Assembly (NCBI GenBank): GCA_949358305.1
Contig: OX442321.1
Coordinates: forward strand, 7,961,605-8,025,604
Direction of reading: 5' to 3'
Origin: Strigamia acuminata
Taxonomy: Eukaryota; Arthropoda; Chilopoda; Geophilomorpha; Linotaeniidae
DNA: 64,000 bases
Notes under the pieces: model-generated
Databases searched by the model: none
Seen by the model: the letters and a program-made list of their open reading frames with translations, nothing else
Told to the model about the DNA's origin: nothing
Position numbers and translations under genes: made by a program
Part shown: piece after piece, positions 36,201 through 46,024 of the stretch
Layout: each line of letters opens with the position of its first letter
How positions within the stretch are numbered: the stretch's first letter is position 1

Positions 36201-39200
36201 ACTTGCAACTCCATTCTCAATCAAGCGTGTTAAGAATTGATGATTGCCAATTTTGTCCTGCATTGGAAATGAACAATTTCCTCGGATTCTCCAATGACTG
36301 GAAGAAGGTCAAAGCCTCCGATAGCGGATTCGGGCCCCGATAAACATTCTTTTTTCCACCAGACCGGCTAAAAATCGTTACACAGGATTTATATTAATGT
36401 GCTAAATAAACAAACATGCCCTGCCTGCTATTCAAATGAAACGTGGGACAAGAAAAGAAAATATTTATTCAACATAGTCATCAGCCCCGAAGAAGGTTTT
36501 CGAACCTTTCGCATGCATCTCGCCTTGAAATCTAGTCCCCGTTCCAGTCCTAACTAAGACTATAGGACATCTTTGAGACCATCTTCACACATTTCATTCC
36601 TGGAGACCTAGATTACAGGCTTAACTGATGGAAACAAACTTTCTTGACAGGCAAAATTCCCAGGAAGGTAAAGCGAAAGCCGCGCCGACTTCTAACGGCC
36701 TTTTTAGCCCGATAGCCTCACAATAAACTAAAACAGCGCAGAAGCAGACAACCCACAAGAAACAAACCCAGCCTGATTTGTATGCATAAGGGACAGCGTT
36801 TTTACACTCCATTGAGTCAGATACAATCAGTATCTAGGTCTGGCACAAGACTGATACTAAGCCTATCATTGTTCCCACTATATCCATCATACATACTAAA
36901 GAAGTAAAAACCCTCCCCAAATCCCTTTTGTCACCATTAAATCTATCAAAGACTCAAAGCCGTAAATAGCCATTAAGGAAAGTAGTTTGCTGATAAGATT
37001 CCCTCGTGCAAACAAAACACAACAAAACAAATAAAATCTATTTTCTCCATTACCAATTCCTCTTAATTAAAACAAACCAAGACACAGCAATTTCCCCTGC
37101 AACAACATAACATTTCCTATTCATCTTTTCACCTTTTATTCCAACCCAAACACCACCCCTATCTCCCACCCTCATAAAAAAGTCTTTATCATTTGTATTT
37201 ATGTTAACTATTCACGCAAACTGCCTCGAAAGCAACCCCGGTGGGAAGCCTTCCTGCATGTCATCCGGATTCATAATGAAGCCAACATTAAACTTTTTTC
37301 CCTTCTTCTCTTCATAGGCCTAACATTAATGCTCCTTCCATTAGCCGGCATCACTTTCCCAGAAATATCATCTCGCCCGCAAAACACAACATTAGAAAAT
37401 TAAAATCCAAATCCAAACCGCACACATGCGCAGTAAACGCATTCCTCGAAACAAATCACACCGTACTCACATTTAACGCCGCCCAACTTCAACCACAACC
37501 AATAGCACCTCCAAAAATTGTGCGGTGGTGGACCCGAGGCCCAGGGGGGCCTGGCGGCCTCGGGCCCCACGATGGGTATCCACACGTGGCTCATGGCACC
37601 AACATCCGCTTCAGCACTGTCGCCACAGGCATTCAAGTGCACGTCGGGTAACGTGGGTAGCATACAGGTGGACAAGTACTGCTATATGTGGGGAGCAGCC
37701 GTCAATGACGTCACACGTCCCACACTGGACCGTAGTACGCCGTGTGACGCCATCGCAAAGAGCCGCAACCGCCATGACTGTTCCCGTTGCTCGCCAACTC
37801 TCCACTGTCGTGATGGAGCGCACGGATCTACGCTCGTTCACGCATCCCCCTCGCCACTCCCACCTCCGCATCCCGCGCTCGATCAATAGCAGTTATGCTA
37901 TCAAGGCCCATGGTCATAGCTATGCGCAAATTAGTGCTTCCACGAGCATTTGCCACACGAGCATTTTCAATATTCATTCAATTCTTTTTTTCATGCAAAT
38001 GTCGAGATTGTCGACGGCCCATTTGGAGATTTATTTGTTCCGCGACTGTTTGTTTTCAGCACTGACAGGCAGACAGGGGCGGCTTGAAAGGTAATATCGG
38101 CCCGGGCATTTTTCTAAAAAAAAGCTCATTTATGCAGCGCTGGACTAACACTTCCAAGACCCCAAATAGAAGCATGAATGAGACCCCCCCCCCTTCCCGT
38201 TTTTCAAAAAATCGACTTATAAAATTAAATAGGAGAAAATTGAAATGAAATAAATATATACACTTAACGCATTAATGCAATCGTTTGGAAAGTCTTTGGA
38301 AATTTGATGTTGTGTACAATTTGGAAATATAACTTTCGGGTTTGGAAATTTCAGTTATATTTCCGAAATATTTTATGGACGAAAATCTAATTTTTTTTTG
38401 CAGTGTATTTACTTTTTATCATGTCAAATTATTACGCAAAAAATTATTTTTTGCGGCCCTATTGATCAGAGGGACCCAAGCTGTAGCTTAGTTAGCTTTA
38501 TGGTAAGACCGGCGCTGCATTTGTGTCAAAAAAGGCCGAAGCAGCTCTTGACGGGACGCGACAATTTAGGTTTACTTCGGTTTTGCCGATTTTGTGATTT
38601 TCTGCTGATGTCATAGAAAATTACTGAAAACTCCAAGAATTTACTACTGTGGGGTTTTATTTTCAAAGTATCGATTTTTTTATTATTAGTATTTTTTGGG
38701 TTCTCGGAGATTACACCCGGTCATCAAATTTGTATTTCACCAATGTTCTTAGCTGTTTGCTCCTTGTCAAGTGAGATTAGATCAGCTCAGCAACGATGCA
38801 TGGCCTACGTTGACAGTGAATCTGAAATTCAATTTACTGCTCTTATGGGGAATATGAACTTAGGATATAAAATGCTCAATTATTAAAACAATAATATTAA
38901 GTTACATCTCATGTACTCTTACTGTGGCATTTAGCTCAGTTCAATCGAATATTTAAAAACACTTGAAACCATCAGCTTGAATTTCTTCATCAATTTTTTT
39001 TTATTCCAATTAATTAAACAGTAACCACCAACACTTTTGAATGGGAAAAAAAACAGCCTTCATTATTTGAAGAATATAGCTTTGCAGGCACATTTTAATG
39101 CAGTCAACTCCCTCAAGACCACACACAGGCAGGATCAGATCTAATTTAGCAACAATCAAAAAGCTTAATTGAATTTGAGTCTTGTATGCAAAATCATGGA

Positions 39201-42200
39201 TTGGGTGGATTAAAATCAACAACCTTCAACTTTTAACCTGATTCCATCAGTTCCATAATTCATTACACCATAAACAAAATACCTTTGTTTTAAGTAAAAT
39301 GTAATTTTTTATTGTCCATTGTAACTGCTACACTGAACTAACACTCAGTGCACTTGGACCTTTAAGTTGTAGTTGCAGAAACAGCTCTAGAAATTTGCAA
39401 ATTGTATAGAAAGGACTCATATACTTAATTTCTTTCATTAAGACCATTTGGCTTATTTTAAAAGCCAGAGAGCGCAATGGCATTTAACCTGGTGACAGAA
39501 ACTGCTAATTGTCTACTCGTCTCTTCAAAATTATAGTGCGTACTAAGACTGACATCAGCTCTGTGAGACTAAGTGAACTGGATTGCAGTATTAAAGGCGA
39601 CCTAACACATTAAGAAAAAAATCTAAAGCTAAACCTTTTCTTAGAATGAATACTAAAACCGTAAAGCCCATTCAACGAACCCCAGATTCTGAGGAATCCA
39701 AGACTGTTAAGGACGCACTTCTAGCGTTCTCGTAGAGTCCTCGATAGTATAGTGGTTAGTATACCTGCCCTACCCAGTTCAATTCCCAGTCCTGGATTCC
39801 TTGGAATTCAGACTTGATTGCTTTTTTCAATCATATCCAAAGATTTATGGATACCAATCTCGATGTTGATTAGCTCGTAATCTTTCTTGTTACAATTACA
39901 GACGACGGTAGAACTCGGCCAAATAAGTTTGGCCAGTGAGCTTGCCGTTATCTTTCTGGCAATGGTAGGGTTAGAGATTGGGGTGAATGTTCCTGGGAAT
40001 TTCAACTGCAGGATCAAGACACAAACACAGAACAGATCATCCGCAAAAACAATAAAAATGACCACTAAAACTGCCAAGCAAAAACAAACAATTCACACAA
40101 TAAAATCCAATCAGCTAGAAGATCAAACCAGGAACTAAACTGATGGAACAGAACACAAACAGAAATTTCCAGAAAACAATGGAAACATTCTGGTCATCTA
40201 AACAGAAATCTCACATAAATGGGCCTCTTTTTTTCTTTACAAAAATACCCGGGCCGATTTACCTCCATCCTCCTTAATCCGCCCCTGACTTCCTCGCCAC
40301 TAACAAGACCTTTCGATCCTTCTTCCTCAGATCATCATCAGGTTATTGGCTGCAGTTGACCAAGTTGTTAATCAACAAACACTTGACATTTTATAACTCA
40401 TAACAATTGATTAAGTTGCAAATGCAATTCTCCATCTCATTTCTCATTCAAGCACACATCAATTATAAAGCAATTTCATTCCCTATTATTATATTTTCCA
40501 TTTTAGTTTTTTAACCCGCAAAAGGTGTGGTAAGTGAGGGGTAGCGAACAAGAGCGATATTGAAAATCAATAGCAATCCAGTGTCTACATCCGGGGTTTA
40601 TGAGATTCCACCCTGCTCACAACACGAAAGCAAAAAAATATCATGGAGACCACTTGTTACTGACCATTGCCCATTGGCCAGTCAAGGCAATCGTGGGTTC
40701 ACTTACTAATGGAGCAAGGAACATTGCGCAAGCACATTCAAACTTATTACATTAAAATCACATTGGCCAGGTTTCAAGTGTGCCGTCTGCAGGCGATTTT
40801 CAACAGACATCTCGTGTGAACGCTATTTAGAGGTTTCATTTCCAACAAAAATCCATTTTAGCTATAAAAACAAAACTAGAAACGTGTATACTTTTATATT
40901 AAAAGCATCGGTATCGGCCGACATTCGGTTGACAAAAATCGGTATCGATGGCGGCCTGGGAAAACGATTTGAAATCCACGATTTTCTGGTTTTCATGAAA
41001 TCGGTTTTCAGAAAAACCGAAATGTGACGTCAAATGCGTCTACATCCGGTGTTGGAAAACGGCGAAAACGAGGAAAACGACGTAAACGGGGAAAACCATT
41101 TAGAATTGAACGCACCTATTGTAAAATTTGGATATCTAAGTGGACTTACCATAAAGCTAAATAAACTACAGCTTGGGACCTCTCTGTTCTATAGAGAATA
41201 ATTTGACATGTTATTTTAATCGATGTTAACATTTTTGCGACTGTCTTCTTTAAAAAGGTCAATATAGAACATCAACAAAATATATAGAAAAAAGACAATT
41301 ATCCTGGAGTGTTCGTCACTCCAATGCACGTCACTTGTTATTTGTTAATTTGTGACACTGCCTTTCTGCAGCGCCACCTATATGTTACTTTGAATAAACT
41401 AGTCAGTTATGTAAATCTCAACTACACCAACGTTCACGTTATTAGCAAGCTCCATTACAGTTTCAAATACTTACTTGTTAGTCAAGACAGACTACCGTAT
41501 TTTATCGATTAAAAGCCGCTGCATTCTAAACAGAAGCGTTTAAATACAACTGAGTTCATGTCCATCACTAACAAATATCCTGACTCTAGGAGTTCCAGTT
41601 TAAAAAAGCCTGGTCCCATTAAATGAATTGATCCCACATATCTTCATTGTCAATCTCAGCTTTAATGCTTGAAGATAAAATGTGCACTATTTAAATTCAC
41701 TACATCAGCAATACTAAGTTTGTATTTTAAACAATAGATATATCAATTTCCACAGGTGTTTTTGTAGGGCTATACCGAACCTTAGCAATTGCGGGCCCAA
41801 TTTAGACCATTTTGGTGTTTCCTCCTCGGAATGCTGTAACCAAAATTATTCAGTTCCTTAAAGACCTTTTTTCCTCCTTTTTTTTTGCTTGAGCGACAAA
41901 GAAATGTCACATACCACGAAGACGCAAAGTCCGATTAGGTCCATTTGATTCAATTGCTTTAAAGCCGGCTGTGTTTTTGATATAGAAGCAACCTCGAAAT
42001 TAAAGCGTGCTTTGAAACCGGAGCCGGATTTCGGTATTCTGGAACCCAAAAGCAAAAAAAATTTGGACTCCCCTCCTCAAAAAATACACTTATACACTTA
42101 TATATAATAAATATAAATTCATACGCGACAAAGAAAAATATTAACAAAGTTAAAAATATATATTACCGTATTTTATCGATTAGAGTCGTGGCGCTTATTC

Positions 42201-44562
42201 AAAACTACCATTTTTGTCAGCAATTCCATACATTCATCGTTACAGAAACAATACAGTACTTTTGTAAAAATACGGTATTCCTAGTGTCTCAGCCGCGGTT
42301 ACTATTCGAGGGATACTCTTAATCGGTAAAATACGGTATATTTCCGATTTGAATACATTCATTCACATCAAAAACATAAAAATCATTATAACATTTTTTC
42401 GTGAGAAATTATGGGATTGTTTTCCGGAGCCCCCGATGGGTGGGACCCCTAAGTTTATTTTGCTTATACGTATAAATCTGGCCCTATTTAAAACAAATGG
42501 TTGGTTGCTTTTTCCTATTCCTAATTTGGTTGGTTTTTAAGCTTTCTCGATAGAATCGTGCCTATCTTTTTTGAGAAATAAGAAATTCTAGTCTACTGAA
42601 CGGCAAGTAAAAGATTTTAAACTTGTCCAACCGAAACAAAGCACGAAACATGTCATTTTCATAGCTAATCCAATTGATTTCAGCGAGCAAAACCATTTCG
42701 TTTGAAAAATCTATTTTCGTGTGTGCACATTAATGTCATTTCCTTGCTGGTTGAAACCATGCACTGTTTTTGAGTCATTGGCCATGTATTTTCGCTTGCA
42801 GCCAATCACAACAGAGAAACTGTGACTGACTCGACAAAAACAACTACACAAGTCCACAGCCAGATTTATGGTCTCGCCGCTCTTTCTGAAACCCCATTTG
42901 CAGCGGCGGTTTTAGGGGTAAGCAGCAAGCTAGGCTTTTCCCTAGTGCCTTGCGCCCCAAAGATCCCAAATTTTCTTTCCCGCAAGGCCCTTAAGACCCC
43001 AAATTTTCTTTCAATGAAAACCAGTCGTCATGTTTTATCGACATCAATGGAGAGGAAGCCTCGCGGACCTCGCACCCAGGGTGACCAGATTTGGGAAACG
43101 TAAAACCTGGACCATACACAATAAGCACGTTTAATTCAAAATTGAAACACCGATTCTCTCGATTTTCCCTGGAGGAAATGATGCAAAACGCGTCACATTT
43201 AGAGAATCGGATTCACGTATGGGGTGGATTCTTTGGATTTCGACCAGATTTCAACACGTTTTTTCTGGCGGCCATTTTGAGATCGAATAGATCGGTGATG
43301 GAAGTCAGAACTGCACATGCTCAAGATTTACTTTGAACGAGTTAAATTTAACTTGTTCAAAGTTGAAAACCGATTCTATAATCAAGTTTGTGTAATCGGA
43401 TTTTGGTAATTTGGAATTGAACACGCCTAATTTCTCAACAAATAAGCCATGCAAACTGGAAAACTGTCTCTGTGAACTTCGTTCAAATGCTGGAATTCAA
43501 ACTGCGAAGATAATTCACCGAAAAACTTTCTCAGGACACCAGGACAAACCATCCAAAACCGAGACATCAGGTCACCCTGCTCGCACCTCACATTTGCCTA
43601 AGACAGGGGTCGGCAACCTTTTGAGACGGAAGAGCCAAAAGTTAAAATTGAAGAGCCACGAACACGGCTGTCAACTGTACGTCTACTCTCTACTCCACCT
43701 ATTCTCACTGTTCTCTGACATCAAAAGAGCCGCAGGTTGCCGACCCCTGGCCTAGGACCTCGCAAATGCTAAAACCGCCATTGCTTATTTGCCATTGCTT
43801 ATTTGTTCACGTCAAGTCAAAGCTTCCTTGTAGGCACGGACTGTTGAGGGACACCCTCCCAACTGTTGGTAAATAAACATTTATTTATTATTACTGTAAA
43901 TCCACCTCTGTTCATATGTGATTTTAAAAGTGACTTGAATTTAGTGCTGGACTGGCCCGGCGGGCTACCGGGAATTTCCCAGTGGCCTGTGGCCCGACCA
44001 ATCCAAATTTCCCAGTACTAAATTTGTACCCAGTCCAGCCCTGCATGAATTAACAATCACTACATGTGTAAATCATACTGAGAAATTTAGGCATTATTGC
44101 TTGTCACTCTTCGGTCAATTCTGACAAGTTAGTTGAAAGAAAAAATTGATGATACTCAAATTAGACCACATCCTGTTGCAGGAAATTCAATGTGACCTCG
44201 CAGTTTGCATCACTTGAATCGATAAATAATCCCCAACAGTAAAAAAAAAATGATGGACAAAATCATACTTGCTGTCTACCTAGGAATTCATTGTTTTATT
44301 TACCTTCAACTTGAATAACGTCATCGCACGACGACGAGTCCATTACACTCGGCATGGAGAGTGGACAACTGCAACTGTCAGTCGCAGCACTGTCGTCAGA
44401 TGGCGACAACTGCGAGGTTCTGCTCGCACTATGGGGCAGATGTGGGCGTTGATTGACCCCACCCTCCATCGGCGGGAACAATGTGGAACCACTTTTACGG
44501 AAATTCTCCACGAATGTCTCGATTTGATTCTCGATTTGGGAATGTGATGATGTCAGCGGCAT
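27289..44562 (-). CDS. MCF2L: Rho guanine nucleotide exchange factor, DBS/MCF2L type (Sec14, spectrin, DH-PH, SH3)
   Basis: It activates Rho-family GTPases (mammalian DBS acts on RhoA and Cdc42) at membranes. Domains in order: CRAL-TRIO/Sec14 (32.4-31.7 kb; FVLVVDRRSDKWNSVKAVLL, VVFVLRPTGIFQKA), spectrin-like coiled region (31.7-30.4 kb), basic linker (ends ARTVPK, about 30.07 kb), DH domain (29.6-28.7 kb; HILTELLETERIYVSEM, LLKPVQRITKYQLLLKDL), PH domain (28.65-28.2 kb), acidic linker, and a C-terminal SH3 (27.8-27.6 kb; FVALADYLISDEGEVELHEGD). The last exon ends at 27289. About 18 exons lie between 27.3 and 32.44 kb. The first coding exon shown (44562-44296) joins the exon at 32437 in phase 1 over a 12-kb intron filled with transposon fragments. 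Two further phase-1 candidate first exons lie inside that intron (listed separately), so the N-terminus before the Sec14 domain probably varies by promoter. Confidence 0.9.
27405..27570. repeat. Degenerate 20-21 bp tandem repeat in a DBS intron
   Basis: Repeated units of the form 'atccaaaataaatttaaaaa', changing to 'atctaaaataagtaaaaaaa' on the right side. It lies in the intron before the last coding exon. Confidence 0.85.
33480..33520 (+). promoter_or_regulatory. TATA-box-like sequence inside the DBS intron
   Basis: gcgtatataaatgaggcc is a strong TATA-like match on the strand opposite to DBS. No open frame with splice structure follows, so any transcript would be non-coding, or this is chance. 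Confidence 0.25.
33790..34246. mobile_element. Possible degraded hAT-like element
   Basis: The left edge cagcgccgtagcaat and the right edge on the minus strand, cagtggcggagcgaa, match at about 10 of 14 positions, and both are followed by a ggccca segment. The right terminus is typical of hAT ends, but the 8-bp flanks (cattcaag and catcgaga) match only partly. Confidence 0.35.
34378..34453 (-). CDS. Candidate alternative first coding exon A of the DBS-like gene
   Basis: A minus-strand ATG at 34453 opens a 25-codon frame (MFSPRWVVPYDGAARC ...) that reaches a strong donor, CGAG|GTAAGACG, in phase 1. The Sec14 exon at 32437 needs phase 1, so the join would continue as DDIMDETACP. The region is GC-richer than its surroundings. 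Support is structural only. Confidence 0.35.
35694..36078. mobile_element. TA-flanked MITE, 385 bp
   Basis: The left end taccatattaccccgcttta and the right end on the minus strand, taccgtattaccccgcttta, are inverted copies with one mismatch in 20. TA lies at both outer edges, as in Tc1/mariner-like or PIF-like target duplications. The interior repeats the palindromic core gcatgccggt and has no transposase. Confidence 0.75.
36160..36340 (+). repeat. Possible tRNA-derived SINE-like sequence
   Basis: gcagtggtatagtggcattg resembles the D-arm/box A of a tRNA, but the downstream T arm is poor and no second copy is seen here. Weak call. Confidence 0.25.
37471..37675 (-). CDS. Candidate alternative first coding exon B of the DBS-like gene
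   Basis: A GC-rich island (about 37.5-37.9 kb) stands out in this AT-rich intron. On the minus strand an ATG at 37675 opens 68 codons (MSTCMLPTLPDVHLNACG ...) up to the donor TTAAAT|GTGAGTACGG in phase 1, which again fits the Sec14 exon at 32437 (joining as Y-DIMDETACP). The protein segment has no recognised domain. An overlapping plus-strand frame of 189 residues exists but lacks splice structure. Confidence 0.35.
38135..38517. mobile_element. hAT-type MITE, 383 bp, nested
   Basis: Left end cagcgctggactaacac; right end on the minus strand cagcgccggtcttaccat. The flanks catttatg (38127-38134) and catttgtg (38518-38525) are an 8-bp duplication with one mismatch. It sits 60 bp inside the left end of the larger element. 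Confidence 0.8.
39738..39840 (+). repeat. tRNA-Asp-derived SINE
   Basis: tcctcgatagtatagtggtt followed by 'agtatacctgcc' is the 5' half of an insect tRNA-Asp almost unchanged. The anticodon arm is cut short, and the T-arm-like 'cagttcaattccca' follows directly, then unrelated body sequence ending in a T run. This is not a functional tRNA, because the 3' half of the anticodon stem is missing. Confidence 0.65.
41149..41215. repeat. Inverted partial copy of the right end of the 38.1-38.5 kb MITE
   Basis: 'cttaccataaagctaa' followed by 'ctacagcttggga' and 'aataatttgacat' matches, in inverse orientation, the sequence at about 38420-38510. A solo end of the same family. Confidence 0.6.
41502..41530. 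repeat. Solo terminus of the TACCGTATTTTA MITE family
   Basis: taccgtattttatcgattaa is the same terminal sequence as at 42164, without a matching partner nearby. Confidence 0.5.
42019..42486. mobile_element. hAT-type MITE, 468 bp, carrying a nested TA-MITE
   Basis: Left end ggagccggatttcggtattc; right end on the minus strand agggccagatttatacgtat: recognisably inverted but diverged. The flanks tttgaaac (42011-42018) and tttaaaac (42487-42494) are an 8-bp duplication with one mismatch. The element is interrupted by the 175-bp element at 42164-42338. Confidence 0.65.
42164..42338. mobile_element. TA-flanked MITE, 175 bp (TACCGTATTTTAYCGATTA ends)
   Basis: Left end taccgtattttatcgatta; right end on the minus strand taccgtattttaccgatta: one mismatch in 19. 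TA is present at both outer edges. Related sequences occur at 3845-4006 and 41502. It sits inside a hAT-type MITE, so it arrived later. Confidence 0.8.
43077..43579. mobile_element. hAT-type MITE, 503 bp, nested
   Basis: Left end cagggtgaccagat; right end on the minus strand cagggtgacctgat. The flanks ctcgcacc (43069-43076) and ctcgcacc (43580-43587) are a perfect 8-bp target duplication. No transposase. Confidence 0.9.
43604..43749. mobile_element. hAT-type MITE, 146 bp, nested
   Basis: Both ends read caggggtcggcaacct, a perfect 16-bp inverted repeat. The flanks gcctaaga (43596-43603) and gcctagga (43750-43757) differ at one of eight bases. The 'gtcggcaacct ... gagcc' terminus is common among animal hAT elements. 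Confidence 0.9.
43942..44043. mobile_element. Very short hAT-type MITE, 102 bp
   Basis: Left end tagtgctggactggcc; right end on the minus strand cagggctggactgggt. The flanks cttgaatt (43934-43941) and catgaatt (44044-44051) match at 7 of 8. Most of the element can fold back on itself. Confidence 0.75.
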
Positions 44563-46024
44563 CTCGCCTAAAAAAAATTTAAAAATTAATAAACTTCAAA
44601 AAAAAAAAAATTACCAACCACGACCAATAATATTAAACCTATATCAACACACAAAACCACTCAATTTAATCAAATTCGACGAATAAATCAATACAAACCT
44701 AATACAAACCCTCTCCAACACAACCTTGCATACCAATACACCCCCAACCCCCCACAGACCAATCACAATGCAATATAAACAACACCAGGTCGCAAAAACA
44801 AACCCGAAACGTGAACGAAATAAAACCGTATAAACAACAAAAACATCAATTCTTTCCTACTCAACCCAAATCCATTATTCAAACCACCTGGTCTGTGTGT
44901 TTGAGCTCATCAGACTTGATCAGTTGCATGGAAAACTAGAAATCAATCATCCTACATACCGAATTATTAAAATGCAGCTCCCGAGGAAAAATGGGATCAT
45001 TTCCTCACAACCAGGAAAGACCAGAGGAACACCAAATCAATAGTCGGAGCACAGGGATCCCTAACCCCAATCCAACCTAGCTCCACTTTCGCTTCAGGTT
45101 TGTAATGTGCGGTATCAACCTGGTGCAGCACAGCACAGTATGCCACACATTGGAATCATTCATTCACTTTTGGGGAGTTACTTCTCGCAAGAAATCCATG
45201 CCCGTGCAAGATTTGAGAGGTTGGGCGTGGGAATAATTCACTTTTCGTATGAAAAATGGAGGGAAAATGGTGGGATTGTGAAATTGTTGATTTTAATTAA
45301 AAATAGTGCGTCGTGACTCGAAACAGTTGACTCTAATGTGATTTAATATGATTACACGATGGATTTATTAGATTTTTGGTGTGGTGCGATGAATTAATTG
45401 TGTTATTTCTTTTGGTTTAATTGATGATTTTGAGCGGAATTTCGTCATACTGGCGGTTCAGACCTTGACGAGACACCTGTTTACGCCGTGTCATAGATTC
45501 GTGTTGCTTTTTTTTTTTTTGGATTTTTTTTAAGATTAACACGTTTTAAATGTTTAAAATGGAGTTGTATTTAAATTATAAATACCTTTTTTCCATTAAC
45601 TTCGTTGTTTATGTCGATTAAGTTAGTGTTTTTATCAAATTAATTTTCACTTTCAGTCTCGTCGTGGTGTAACATGTTGTGTACTCTCGACCCGACTCTC
45701 GATCACTGCGTGATGACGTTATAATCTGACTGGATTTTTGGATCGCGAATAACGACGCAAATTTTACTCGTTTGATTTTTGAAATTGAAGAAATTAAATA
45801 TTGTCGGTTTATTTTAGGAATTCTATATTTAAATTTTAAAAACCATTACGATTTCAAACTGCGTATTTTGAATTTTGTTTGGTTTCCAAGGCAACTAGTC
45901 CTCAAACAAAGATGGCCGTGTTGTTCAGGTGCAGTTGAACGGCAATCGCTTCGTTACTTCGTGGAGTGACTTGTCAGCAAATTTCTTAAAAGATCTATGT
46001 CTTCTTTGGGAATTTACACATAAA
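44563..46024. other. Intergenic region between the DBS-like gene and DYNLT2B
   Basis: A splice acceptor (TTTTTTTAG) lies just upstream of the DBS ATG at 44562, so a 5' UTR exon of DBS probably lies further right in this stretch; I cannot place it. No coding exon is convincing. Confidence 0.5.

Larger units (their letters stand above)
38074..40287. mobile_element. Larger hAT-like composite element with other repeats inside
   Basis: Left end caggggcgg followed by 'atcggcccgggca'. The right end on the minus strand is caggggcgg followed by 'aaatcggcccgggta'. The inverted ends share the outer nine bases and the inner block, with a variable spacer between. The 8-bp flanks (caggcaga and acttcctc) do not match, so the element is old, rearranged, or bounded by two related insertions. 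It contains a second MITE (38135-38517) and a tRNA-Asp-like SINE (from 39738). No transposase frame is present. Confidence 0.55.
42901..43783. mobile_element. hAT-type MITE (outer member of a nest), 883 bp
   Basis: Left end cagcggcggttttagg; right end on the minus strand caatggcggttttagc. The flanks cccatttg (42893-42900) and cttatttg (43784-43791) agree at 6 of 8. Two further hAT-type MITEs lie inside it (43077-43579 and 43604-43749). Its own remaining sequence is about 230 bp. At the right edge 'ccattgcttatttg' is duplicated in tandem. Confidence 0.7.

Noticed and set aside
37525-38094. A 189-residue plus-strand frame in the GC-rich island
   Set aside because: High GC makes long chance frames likely. 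It has no domain, runs into a hAT-like terminus and shows no splice structure; the minus-strand candidate exon has a better donor.
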